This document shows positions 1-7,514 of a stretch of DNA of 64,000 nt, piece by piece (within the stretch, counting starts at the first letter, position 1; each line of letters starts with the position of its first letter). The position numbers and the translations under genes were made by a program. The stretch covers positions 1 to 64,000 of the forward strand of contig NZ_VOGW01000055.1 in NCBI RefSeq assembly GCF_007896895.1, given 5' to 3'. The notes under the pieces are model-generated. The model saw nothing but the letters and a program-made list of their open reading frames with translations. It searched no databases and was not told the origin of the DNA. Source of the DNA: Streptomyces misionensis (lineage in GTDB: Bacteria; Actinomycetota; Actinomycetes; Streptomycetales; Streptomycetaceae).

Positions 1-408
1 CACGAACTCGCAGACATCGTCCTGAGCGTCCCGGGTATCGGGACCGTACTCGGCGCGGAGTTCCTGGCTGCGGTCGGCGGCAGCCTGGACGAGTTCGCTT
101 CCCCGGACGCCCTGGCGGCCTTCGCCGGTGTTGCTCCCGCTCCACGCGACTCGGGCAAGGTCAGCGGCAACCTCCACCGGCCGGTCACCTACCACCGAAG
201 ACTCCAACGGGTCTTCTACACCTCGGCTCTGGTCAGCGTCCGCTACGACCCGAACTCGCGGAAGTTCTACGACCGCAAACGAGCTGAGGGCAAGAAGCAC
301 GTCCAGGCCGTGCTCGCCCTCGCCCGCCGACGCGTCAACGTCCTGTGGGCCCTGATCCGTGACCGACGCTGCTACCAAATCACACCTCCAGCCCCTGCAG
401 CCGGTTGA
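1..408 (+). CDS. IS110-family transposase, C-terminal part (cut by window edge)
   Basis: An open frame enters from the left edge and stops at TGA 406-408. It reads as the C-terminal half of an IS110/IS116/IS902-type transposase. The visible signs are the helix-hairpin-helix-like segment SVPGIGTVLGAEFLAAVGG, the FAGVAPAPRDSGK stretch that contains the conserved Ser/Gly region, and the basic tail ending near RRVNVLWALIRDRR. These proteins are DEDD-type recombinases that move the element without classical terminal inverted repeats. Whether the N-terminal RuvC-like half is present cannot be seen here. The DegT stub begins directly after the stop, so this element probably truncated that gene. Confidence 0.85.
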   Translation, partial: HELADIVLSVPGIGTVLGAEFLAAVGGSLDEFASPDALAAFAGVAPAPRDSGKVSGNLHRPVTYHRRLQRVFYTSALVSVRYDPNSRKFYDRKRAEGKKHVQAVLALARRRVNVLWALIRDRRCYQITPPAPAAG

Positions 409-818
409 CAACAGCATTAGGAAGCAAGGGCGTCACCCGCGTTACCCGCCCCAACGAGCTGCCCGCCGCTGTCGTCAACGCCCGCTCCTGCTCCGCACCC
501 CGGACCGTGATCGCTGAAGTGGACCGCACCGTGCCGCGTCTGTGCCAGGTCCTCGTCCCCAACCGGGACGAGGACCACGCGCGGCTGAAGGCCCGCGGCA
601 TCGGCGTCGGCGTCCACTACCCGCCCAACCACCTGCAGCCCACATTCGCCCAGTGGCGGCGCGACTTGCCCGCCACCGAGCAAGCCGGCCGCGAGGTCCC
701 GACACTGCCCTTCCACCAGCACCTCACCGAGGCGGACATCGACCAGGTCGTCACCGCCCGCGGCCAGGCCCTCACCGAGGCAGGAACGGCTCCCCACGCC
801 GGCCGGCCCCAGCAGTGA
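405..818 (+). pseudogene. DegT/DnrJ/EryC1/StrS aminotransferase, C-terminal stub
   Basis: The frame encodes only the last ~110 residues of a PLP-dependent sugar or amino-acid aminotransferase of the DegT/DnrJ/EryC1/StrS family. The recognisable part is the C-terminal subdomain: RDEDHARLKARGIGVGVHYP, then the PTLPFHQHLTEADIDQVV pattern that normally closes these enzymes. The PLP-binding lysine and the large domain are absent. The frame starts at the end of the IS110 fragment, so transposon insertion or deletion is the likely cause of truncation. It runs tail-to-tail into the MurG-like gene with a 47-bp overlap. It is a remnant and is unlikely to be functional. Confidence 0.75.
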
Positions 819-1983
819 CCGGCTGGCCCGACGCAGCCGACAGGATCTCGTCCACGAGCCTGTCCGCCGCGTCCGGGCGGCCGTACGCACGAGCCCGCTC
901 CGCCATACCCCACCGCAGGTGGGCATCGGCCAGGAGCGGGCCCACCGCCGTCTGCAGCCCGGCCGCCGTCACCTCGCCGGTCAGCGCGACCGCCGCCCCG
1001 GCCTGCTCCAAGTGCCGGGCGTTGTGGACCTGCTCGTTGCCCGCCGACGACGCCAGAGGCACGAACACCGCGGGCTTGCCCAGCGCGGTCAGCTCCGCCA
1101 GCGTCCCCGCCCCGCTCCTCGCCACCACGACGTCGGCGAGGGCCAGGACGTCGGGCAGCTCGCCGCTGACGAACCCGGCCAGGTGGTAGCGGGCCGCCAG
1201 CTCCGCCGGAAGGCCGGCCGCCCGCGCCTGCAGGGCCGCCTCGTTCGCCGGGCCGCACTGGTGGATGACGTTCGCCCGCTGCAGCATCCACGGCAGCGAC
1301 TGGCCGACCAGCTCGTTGATCTGCTGCGAGCCCTGGGCTCCACCGGTCACGTACACGGTGGGCAGGCTCCGGTCGAAGCCCCACAGGGCTGGCGCCTGGA
1401 CAGCCCTGTCCGCCTGTCCGGACAGCACCTCGGGCCGCACCGGGTTCCCGGTCACCACGGCGACCGCGCGCGCCGACTCCGGCAGCAGCCCGAGCGTCGA
1501 CTCCGACGACACGCAGATCCGCGCGGCCGCCGACGCGAGCCTCCGGTTCGCCAGGCCCAGCCGCACCGTCTGCTCGTGCAGTACGAGCGGCCGGTGGCAC
1601 ATCCGCGCCGCCAGCCCGGCCGGCACCGCCACATAGCCGCCCGTCGCGAGGACGACATCCGGCTGGAACCGGTCGATCGCCCGCCGCGCCTGCAGCACAC
1701 CGAGCGGCACCCGCGCCATGTCCTTGACGTTCGCCGGCGACGCCAGCTTGATCGGGTTCTTCGAGCGGCGGATCTTGCCCGTCGCCACCGTGGTGAAGGC
1801 GATGCCCTCGGCCGGGGCAACCCGTGCCTCCAGGCCGTCAGCCGTCCCGATCCACAGGACCTCCAGCGCTCGCCCCTCGGCGGCGAGCCGAGCCTGCAGC
1901 GTGCGAACCGCGGTCAGCGCGGGATACGTGTGTCCACCGGTCCCACCGCCCGTGACGACGAGACGGAAAGGGGCGCTGTGCAT
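772..1983 (-). CDS. MurG-like UDP-N-acetylglucosamine glycosyltransferase
   Basis: A 403-residue GT-B glycosyltransferase resembling MurG, which moves GlcNAc from UDP-GlcNAc onto undecaprenyl-PP-MurNAc-pentapeptide (lipid I) on the inner membrane face. Supporting motifs are VVTGGGTGGHTYPALT near residue 10 (the MurG glycine-rich loop), ATGGYVAVPAGLAA, a TGNPVR segment, VTGGAQGSQQIN, and ARSGAGTLAEL with a GNEQ..NARHLE stretch in the donor-binding half. The start at 1983 is chosen because GAGGAG lies about 6 nt upstream; a longer frame upstream looks non-coding. Housekeeping MurG normally sits in the dcw cluster, so this is probably a paralogue. Possible jobs are immunity, altered wall synthesis, or glycosylation in a lost antibiotic pathway that included the neighbouring DegT enzyme. 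Confidence 0.85.
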   Translation of the reverse strand: MHSAPFRLVVTGGGTGGHTYPALTAVRTLQARLAAEGRALEVLWIGTADGLEARVAPAEGIAFTTVATGKIRRSKNPIKLASPANVKDMARVPLGVLQARRAIDRFQPDVVLATGGYVAVPAGLAARMCHRPLVLHEQTVRLGLANRRLASAAARICVSSESTLGLLPESARAVAVVTGNPVRPEVLSGQADRAVQAPALWGFDRSLPTVYVTGGAQGSQQINELVGQSLPWMLQRANVIHQCGPANEAALQARAAGLPAELAARYHLAGFVSGELPDVLALADVVVARSGAGTLAELTALGKPAVFVPLASSAGNEQVHNARHLEQAGAAVALTGEVTAAGLQTAVGPLLADAHLRWGMAERARAYGRPDAADRLVDEILSAASGQPVTAGAGRRGEPFLPR

Positions 1984-2435
1984 CGGGCTGCTCCTCGGCG
2001 AAACAGAGATCAGACGAGCTGCCACGGTAGCGGGTGAGCCGGCCCGCTCACCCGCCCTCCCGTGCATCCACGCCACACGTCGTTCACGCCGGAGGAGAGA
2101 CCACCGCCCGGGCAGCGAGCGCACGCCGCCGACACTCACCACCCGGACAACCCCGCACGACTTCCTGGGCCGCCCCAGGACCGTCACGGGACACCCCCCT
2201 TCCACCCGCACCGCCGCCCCTGCCGCCGGCGTCGCACCGGATGCCGCCGCGAAGCCGGCCGGGCCGGTACTCGCCCTGGCGCGGGCCGGGGGAGCGGGTG
2301 GCCGGATGGATGCTGCGGTGGGACCGGCGGGTGTACGGGGCGGACCGCGATGGCCCCGAGCCGGCACCGAAGCCGGGCCACTCCTGCGTTCAGCTCGTGG
2401 GTGGTCCCCTTAACGCGTGTCGCCCAACCTCTGGG
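1984..2435. other. Intergenic region without a recognised gene
   Basis: About 450 bp separate the MurG-like gene from the ACT gene. Frames here are long only because of GC bias and show proline/arginine-rich low-complexity translations. No RNA gene, terminator hairpin or gene remnant was recognised. The part next to 1984 must carry the promoter or leader of the MurG-like gene. Confidence 0.5.
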
Positions 2436-2840
2436 TCAGTCCTGTTCCCACCGTTCGATGATGTCGCGGCACACGGCGGTGTGCTCGTCCGACACGAGCA
2501 GGACGAGATTGCCGGCGTGGTCGCTGTACTGGACCAGGACATCGACACCGGCGTCGCCGAGCATGCGGGCAAGCGCGCCAAGCTGTCCGGGTGTCTCCTG
2601 GTCCAGCCGGGTCATGGCGACGTCACGCACGACGGCGGGGCCGAGCCCCGCGGCGGTGACAACGGCCAGGGCAGCGGGACCATCGTCGACAAGGTAGTGC
2701 GCGACGGCGTGTCCATCATGGGTGAACACGCCACCGCCTTCCAGGCTCACCCCGGAGCCGCCGAGCGCCTGGCCGAGGTCGGCCAGCGCGCCGGGCCGGT
2801 TCGGCAAGTGGACCTCGAGGTCTTGCAGGCGGGCGCTCAC
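2436..2840 (-). CDS. ACT-domain protein
   Basis: A 134-residue protein that looks like tandem ACT-type ligand-binding folds. The N-terminal half has the hallmark LEVHLPNRPGALADLGQAL, and the second half (MTRLDQETPGQLGALARMLG) repeats the same alpha/beta pattern. ACT domains bind amino acids or small effectors and regulate enzymes or act alone. The start is the GTG at 2840. It overlaps the TGA of the OsmC gene as GTGA, so the two are translationally coupled and probably co-transcribed. The ligand cannot be read from the sequence. Confidence 0.75.
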   Translation of the reverse strand: MSARLQDLEVHLPNRPGALADLGQALGGSGVSLEGGGVFTHDGHAVAHYLVDDGPAALAVVTAAGLGPAVVRDVAMTRLDQETPGQLGALARMLGDAGVDVLVQYSDHAGNLVLLVSDEHTAVCRDIIERWEQD

Positions 2841-3292
2841 GAGGTCACCACGGTGGTGACCTCGACGGGGACTGACAGGCTGTTGGCGACGTAGCACTCG
2901 TGGTGGGCCCGCACGGCCAGCTCTTGGACCGTCGTCTCGTCCGTCCCGGCGGCAATCCTGACGGTCACGTGCAGATGGATCGTGGCCAAGCGGGCGGGAT
3001 TGGCGGTCAGGTCGAGCCGGCTGGTGGCCTCGTCGTCGTAGGCGAGGACGTCCACTCCGGCGCGGGCTGCGGCGCCGAGGAAGGACAGCATCTGGCAGGA
3101 CGAGGCGGCCATGACCACGAGTTGTTCCGGATTGAGTCGGTCAGGATTGCCGCGGAAGGCCGGGTCCGCGCTCAGGTCGACCTGCCTGGTGGCGGGCGCG
3201 GCGAAGGCGGTGTGGTCGCGCGAGTAGGCGCGGACCCCGGCGGCGGTGGAGCCGTCCCAGTGCAGACGGGCGTGGTAGGCGTGGGTGCTCAT
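2837..3292 (-). CDS. OsmC/Ohr-family protein
   Basis: A 151-residue OsmC-superfamily protein, a family that reduces organic or lipid hydroperoxides with two cysteines in the cytoplasm. Both signature cysteines are visible: one in MAASSCQMLSFL after the NPEQL motif, and one in AHHECYVANSL. The length fits the family. ATG 3292 is chosen because it begins the conserved N-terminal strand (MSTHAYHARLHWDG); the Shine-Dalgarno signal is weak. It is the first gene of a two-gene operon with the coupled ACT-domain gene. The N-terminus and RNPDRLNPEQL wording fit the OsmC rather than the Ohr branch, but this was not tested by alignment. Confidence 0.85.
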   Translation of the reverse strand: MSTHAYHARLHWDGSTAAGVRAYSRDHTAFAAPATRQVDLSADPAFRGNPDRLNPEQLVVMAASSCQMLSFLGAAARAGVDVLAYDDEATSRLDLTANPARLATIHLHVTVRIAAGTDETTVQELAVRAHHECYVANSLSVPVEVTTVVTS

Positions 3293-3537
3293 GATCGAAC
3301 CGTAAGTCCGGGACGCTTCGGCACGGGCCGAAGCGTCATGGTCGTATCGTCCCTTCCCTGAGCAGAGCGGCACTCCCGCCTGCCCGGCTTCGCGGGTCTC
3401 GTGTGGCGCCAGACGACGTACTGCGCCTCGGCTCTGCAACCGGGGCGCAGTAATCGCACGGCACCGTCAGAGGCCGCCGTGGTGGTCCCGCATCACCAAG
3501 GGGGCTTCGGCCGGTGTCCCGGTCGGCGCTTATGGCC

Positions 3538-3595
3538 GGCTGACCCGCCGACCCGCCGACCCGCCGACCCGCCTTCTGACCCGCCGACCGGGTGA
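3538..3595. repeat. Short tandem repeat, 8-bp unit GACCCGCC
   Basis: Four consecutive copies of GACCCGCC are followed by TTCT and another partial copy. The tract lies between the OsmC gene and the FG-GAP gene. No coding role is evident; slippage could change its length. Confidence 0.7.
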
Positions 3596-3652
3596 GCCGG
3601 CCGGGGGGCCGGCCCCCACCTGCCGTGGTGGAGGGGCCGGGCCCCGCTGCGT

Positions 3653-3672
3653 GGGGCCGGAAGACCGGCCCC
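3653..3672 (-). terminator. Hairpin after the first FG-GAP gene
   Basis: A perfect 8-bp stem GGGGCCGG/CCGGCCCC with an AAGA loop lies 5 bp beyond the stop of the minus-strand gene ending at 3678. It lacks a U-tract, as is common for Streptomyces terminators. Confidence 0.6.
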
Positions 3673-3677
3673 GTGCG

Positions 3678-4967
3678 TCAGAAGACGCGGACGTGGGACG
3701 CGGTGTCCCAGAGCATGTCCGCGTTCGGGCCGCCGACGGAGCCCTTGCCGTTGCCGTGGTACACGAACAGCTGGCTGTCGATGGGCCGCATGAGGTCGGA
3801 CAGGCCGTCGCCGTTCACGTCGCCGGTCGAGATCACCGGCTCGTCGGTGGGCCAGGCGTACGGCAGCTTCTTGCGCGCGCCGAACGCGCCCTTGCCGTTG
3901 CCCGGGTACAGCCACAGCGCGCGCGATCCGTCGCGGGCCAGCAGGTCGCTCCTGCCGTCGCCGTTCATGTCGCCGGGCGAGGCCAGCTGCGTCATGGCGT
4001 TCCAGCCGCCGCTGCCGATGAGCTTGCGGGCGCTGAGGAGGCCCTTGCCGTTGCCCGGGTACAGCCACAGCTTCCCGGCGGTGTCGCGGGCCAGCAGGTC
4101 CCTGCGGCCGTCGCCGGTCAGGTCGCCGGCCGCGCTGATCTCACGCATGGTGTTCCAGCCGCCGCCGACCCGTACCCGGGCGCCGAAGGTGCCGTCGCCG
4201 CGGCCCGGGTAGAACCACAGCACGCCGGACTTGTCGCGGGCGTACAGGTCCTCCTTGGCGTCCCCGTTGTAGTCGCCGTGCCGTGTCAGCTGGGTCATGG
4301 CGTTCCAGCCGCCGCCGACGAGCTTGCCCTTGGTCTCCCACTCGGCGTCGCCGATGCCCGAGAGGAACCACAGCCGGCCGTCGTCCGCGCGCTCCAGGAG
4401 GTCGGGGCGGGCGTCGTTGTTCAGGTCGCCGAACTTGCCGGCCTGGGCCGCCCCGGCGGGCCGCTTGTCCTCCGTCTGGCGCAGCCAGTCCATCCAGGGG
4501 ACGCCCTGAACGGCCTCGTACTCGGTGGTGGCCACCCGGATGGAGCTGATCTTGTTGTCGAACGCGCCGTCGAACGCGCCGCCGCTGAGGTCGATGGCTC
4601 CGTTGTGCGGGCTGATGAGGAGCGTGTCGTCGCCCGCGTAGCCGGTGTAGTCGGCTCCGGTGTACGCGACGGCCCACAGGGAGCTGTTGTTGACCAGTGA
4701 CGAGGTCTTGTCGTTGAACGCGCCCATGGTGGCCAGGCTCGACGAGACGGTCTTCATCTCGCCCTTGTAGCCGCCGTACTGGAAGAGGCACAGCTTCCCC
4801 GAGGGGCAGCGGGCCGAGTTGTCGGCCGCGGCCGCCTGCGGTGCCGTGGCTACGAAGGCGGCCATGGAGGCGGCGAGGGCGGCCGCGGTGCCCAGGGTGC
4901 GCCGGGCGGTACGTCCGCGCGGCGAGGGCGTGCCCAGGGCGCGTCGGCCCAGGGGAGTGAGAGGCAT
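3678..4967 (-). CDS. Secreted peptidase-inhibitor I36-type / FG-GAP repeat protein (copy 1)
   Basis: A 429-residue exported protein. The order is an Arg-rich signal peptide with a hydrophobic core (LGTAAALAASMAAFVATA) and an AQAAA-like cleavage site near residue 45. Next comes a ~90-residue domain with CPSGKLCLFQYGGYKG typical of the I36/beta-gamma-crystallin-like fold. Five or six FG-GAP/VCBS-like blade repeats follow, each with a Ca-binding-like D-x-N/T-x-D-x-x-x-D loop (for example GDLTGDGRRDLLARD, GDMNGDGRSDLLARD). Such proteins are extracellular; their partners are unknown. ATG 4967 has GGAG about 8 nt upstream. The gene is a tandem paralogue of the next one and shares a near-identical 180-bp block with it. 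Confidence 0.85.
   Translation of the reverse strand: MPLTPLGRRALGTPSPRGRTARRTLGTAAALAASMAAFVATAPQAAAADNSARCPSGKLCLFQYGGYKGEMKTVSSSLATMGAFNDKTSSLVNNSSLWAVAYTGADYTGYAGDDTLLISPHNGAIDLSGGAFDGAFDNKISSIRVATTEYEAVQGVPWMDWLRQTEDKRPAGAAQAGKFGDLNNDARPDLLERADDGRLWFLSGIGDAEWETKGKLVGGGWNAMTQLTRHGDYNGDAKEDLYARDKSGVLWFYPGRGDGTFGARVRVGGGWNTMREISAAGDLTGDGRRDLLARDTAGKLWLYPGNGKGLLSARKLIGSGGWNAMTQLASPGDMNGDGRSDLLARDGSRALWLYPGNGKGAFGARKKLPYAWPTDEPVISTGDVNGDGLSDLMRPIDSQLFVYHGNGKGSVGGPNADMLWDTASHVRVF
4144..4323. repeat. 180-bp block shared by the two FG-GAP genes (copy A)
   Basis: This segment matches 5545-5724 over 180 bp with one visible difference (C versus T within GTACCCGGG/GTACTCGGG). Flanking parts of the two genes are clearly more diverged, which suggests gene conversion or recent partial duplication. 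Confidence 0.85.
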
Positions 4968-4992
4968 GGATCGGTCTCCGTTCGGTCCGAGG

Positions 4993-5019
4993 GACCCGGC
5001 CCGGGGCTCGGGCCGGGTC
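4993..5019 (-). terminator. Hairpin between the tandem FG-GAP genes
   Basis: A perfect 11-bp stem GACCCGGCCCG/CGGGCCGGGTC with a GGGCT loop sits between the stop of the upstream gene (5073) and the start of the downstream gene (4967). It suggests that each paralogue has its own transcript. Confidence 0.6.
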
Positions 5020-5072
5020 TCGGTCGGGAAGGCTGAGTGGGGGAGTCGGCGGGCCGCGGTGCGCGCCACCGC

Positions 5073-6305
5073 TCAGAAGACGCGGACGTTCGACTCGAGG
5101 CCGGCGAACGTCTTGGGGGCCTTGAGACCGCCGCTCGCCGCGCCGGTGCCGGGGTAGAGGCGCAGCGCGGCCTGGCCCGGAGCGTGGGCGACCAGGTCCG
5201 GCCGCCCGTCGCCGGTGACGTCGCCGAGGCCGGCGAGCTCGGTGAAGGCGTTCCAGCCGCCGGTGCCGATGAGCTTGCGGGCGGCGAACGCGCCCTTGCC
5301 GTCGCCCGGGTACAGCCACAGCTTGCCGGCGGTGTCCCGGGCGACGAGGTCGGCCCGCTTGTCGGAGTTCATGTCGCCCGCGCCGACCAGCTCGTTCATG
5401 GTCTTCCAGCCGCCGCCGACCTTCTTGCGCGCCTTGAAGGCGCCCTTGCCATCGCCGGGGTACGTCCACAGCGTGCCCGCGGTGTCGGCGGCGAGCAGGT
5501 CGGCCCGGCCGTCGCCGGTGAGGTCGCCCGCGGCGGCGAGGTCGCGCATGGTGTTCCAGCCGCCGCCGACCCGTACTCGGGCGCCGAAGGTGCCGTCGCC
5601 GCGGCCCGGGTAGAACCACAGCACGCCGGACTTGTCGCGGGCGTACAGGTCCTCCTTGGCGTCCCCGTTGTAGTCGCCGTGCCGTGTCAGCTGGGTCATG
5701 GCGTTCCAGCCGCCGCCGACGAGCCGGTCCTTGCCACGGCTGTCGTACGCGTGGGACGTCCACAACTGCCCGAACTTGTTGCGGGAGAAGAGGTCGGCGT
5801 ACCCGTCGGCGTTCGCGTCGCCGAAGGCCCCCTGGGCGGGGAGCGCGGCGGGCCGGGGTTTGGGCGCGGCGTCCCACTGGAAGACCGCGTACCGGCTCTC
5901 TCTGCCGCAGAAGTCGTCCGCTTCGGGGCCCAGGTCGAGAGAGCTGACGGCGTTGTCGTACTCCGGTTCGGGGCTTTCGTCGAAGGAACCGTGCCCCGTG
6001 TAGAAGTGGGTGGCGCCCTGCCGCGGGTCGAGCCCGGCGGCGAGGGAGAAGCACACCGGCCAGTCCGTGTAGTCGGCGTAGGAGCTGATGCGGTTGTCCC
6101 ACGAGCCGAGGTCCAGCATGCCGCCCTTGACGATCAGCATCTGACCCTTGCCCAGCGGATCGCTGAAGACGCACAGGCTGCCCCAGGGGCAGCGGTCGTA
6201 CCCGTCGGCGGCCTGGGCGGGCACGGCGGTGGCGGTCGCGACGAAGCCGGCCGTGAGGACCGCCGTGAGCGCGCCGCGAAGGACGCGCGAAGAGGTGAGA
6301 CGCAC
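5073..6305 (-). CDS. Secreted peptidase-inhibitor I36-type / FG-GAP repeat protein (copy 2)
   Basis: A 410-residue paralogue of the preceding protein with the same architecture. It has a signal peptide (VRLTSSRVLRGALTAVLTA, then AVPAQAA), an I36-like domain beginning DRCPWGSLCVF, and five or more FG-GAP-like repeats such as GDLTGDGRADLLAAD and GDMNSDKRADLVARD. Both proteins end in the sequence VRVF. The GTG at 6305 is chosen because it begins the signal peptide and has a GGGGAA stretch just upstream. The I36-like domains differ far more between the copies than the repeats, so binding specificity may have diverged while the propeller stayed similar. Confidence 0.83.
   Translation of the reverse strand: MRLTSSRVLRGALTAVLTAGFVATATAVPAQAADGYDRCPWGSLCVFSDPLGKGQMLIVKGGMLDLGSWDNRISSYADYTDWPVCFSLAAGLDPRQGATHFYTGHGSFDESPEPEYDNAVSSLDLGPEADDFCGRESRYAVFQWDAAPKPRPAALPAQGAFGDANADGYADLFSRNKFGQLWTSHAYDSRGKDRLVGGGWNAMTQLTRHGDYNGDAKEDLYARDKSGVLWFYPGRGDGTFGARVRVGGGWNTMRDLAAAGDLTGDGRADLLAADTAGTLWTYPGDGKGAFKARKKVGGGWKTMNELVGAGDMNSDKRADLVARDTAGKLWLYPGDGKGAFAARKLIGTGGWNAFTELAGLGDVTGDGRPDLVAHAPGQAALRLYPGTGAASGGLKAPKTFAGLESNVRVF
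5545..5724. repeat. 180-bp block shared by the two FG-GAP genes (copy B)
   Basis: Partner of 4144-4323, encoding the VGGGWNAMTQLTRHGDYNG and YARDKSGVLWFYPGRGDG repeat. One base differs between the copies. Confidence 0.85.
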
Positions 6306-6440
6306 GAGGGTTCCCCAAGTCGTGCACGGTGTCCGGGTGTTCACACCTCGAACACGTGAATGTTGTGTGCATGATATGCGCACACTGTGGTCTGGGGGTA
6401 CACCCGGGGCGGTAGTGGTCCCCGGGCCCTGTCCAAGGTC

Positions 6441-7514
6441 GGGACTGTAAATCGTTCGCTGTAACTCCCGATCATGGAAGATGCATCGATGACCAGTGAG
6501 AACGTGGCCGAGCACGCGACTGCCGAGTCGGCAGCGGCTGTGTCTGCGAAGGGCGTGGACGACCAGCTGATCAACGAGCTGGTGAGCCGGGCCCAGGCCG
6601 AGGGCCTGCAGCTGACCGGCGAGGGAGGCCTGCTCCAGCAGCTGACCAAACGGCTGCTGGAGTCCGCCCTGGAGGGCGAGATCACCGACCACCTCGGCTA
6701 GGACAAGCACGATCCGGCGGGCAAGGACGGCGGTAACTCCCGCAACGGCAAACGCTCGAAGACCGTCCTGACCGACGTCGGACCGGTGGAGATCGCCGTG
6801 CCCCGCGACCGGAACGGCTCATTCGAGCCGAAGAACGTCAAGAAGCGGGCAGAAGCGTCTGGCAGGCGTCGACGAGATGGTCATCTCGCTGGCCGCCAAG
6901 GGCCTGACCATCGGTGAGGTCCAGGCCCATCTTGCGGAGGTCTACCGTGCCGAGGTCTCCCGGCAGACCATCTCCACGATCACGGACAAGGTCCTGGACG
7001 GCATGGCGGAATGGCAGAACCGGCCGCTCGACGTCGCCTACCGCTATGCCGCCCGGCAGGACTGGGACAAGATCGCAAAACTCCTCAAGCCCGTCTGCAC
7101 CGCGCCGACCGAGGAGGCCGCCCTGGAGCGGTTCGCCGAGTTCGCCGAGGCCTGGGGCAGGGAGTATCCGGCGATCGTGAAACTGTGGGAGAACGCTTGG
7201 GAGGAGTTCACTCCGTTCCTGCGGTTCGACACCGAGATCCGCCGCATCGTCTGCACCACCAACGCGATCGAGTCGGTCAACGCGCGGATCCGGCGAGCGG
7301 TCAAGGCCCGCGGACACTTCCCGAACGAGCAGGCCGCCTTGAAGTGTGTCTACATGGCCATCATGTCGCTCGACCTCACCGGCAAGGGCCAGGCCCGCTG
7401 AACCATGCGCTGGAAGACCGCGCTGAACGCCTTCGACATCACCTTCGACGGCCGCCTCTCAGCAGCCCGTCAGTAACCCAACGACCCCAGTTACACCGCT
7501 CGTTTGACAGACCC
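6441..7514. mobile_element. Degenerate IS256-family insertion sequence
   Basis: The element is bounded by imperfect inverted ends. The left end reads CTGTAAATCGTTCGCTGTAA. The right end, reverse-complemented, reads CTGTCAAACGAGCGGTGTAA. Between them lies one broken IS256-type transposase gene. The right end abuts the polymorphic toxin fragment, so this insertion probably removed the toxin's N-terminal part. The boundaries are estimated from the repeats. Confidence 0.75.
6474..7476 (+). pseudogene. IS256-family transposase, multiply inactivated
   Basis: Four lesions are visible. An in-frame TAG at 6699-6701 follows ITDHLG, where the family continues with Tyr-Asp-Lys. An extra base near 6848 shifts the frame within KNVKKR. 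About 80 residues are missing between NRPLD and YRYAARQDWDK, a segment that normally holds part of the DDE catalytic core. A TGA at 7399-7401 replaces the Trp of the QARWTMRWK region. The rest reads as a typical mutator-type transposase, with FLRFDTEIRRIVCTTNAIES and ARIRRAVKARGHFPNEQAA, up to TAA 7474-7476. The element cannot transpose by itself. Confidence 0.9.
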
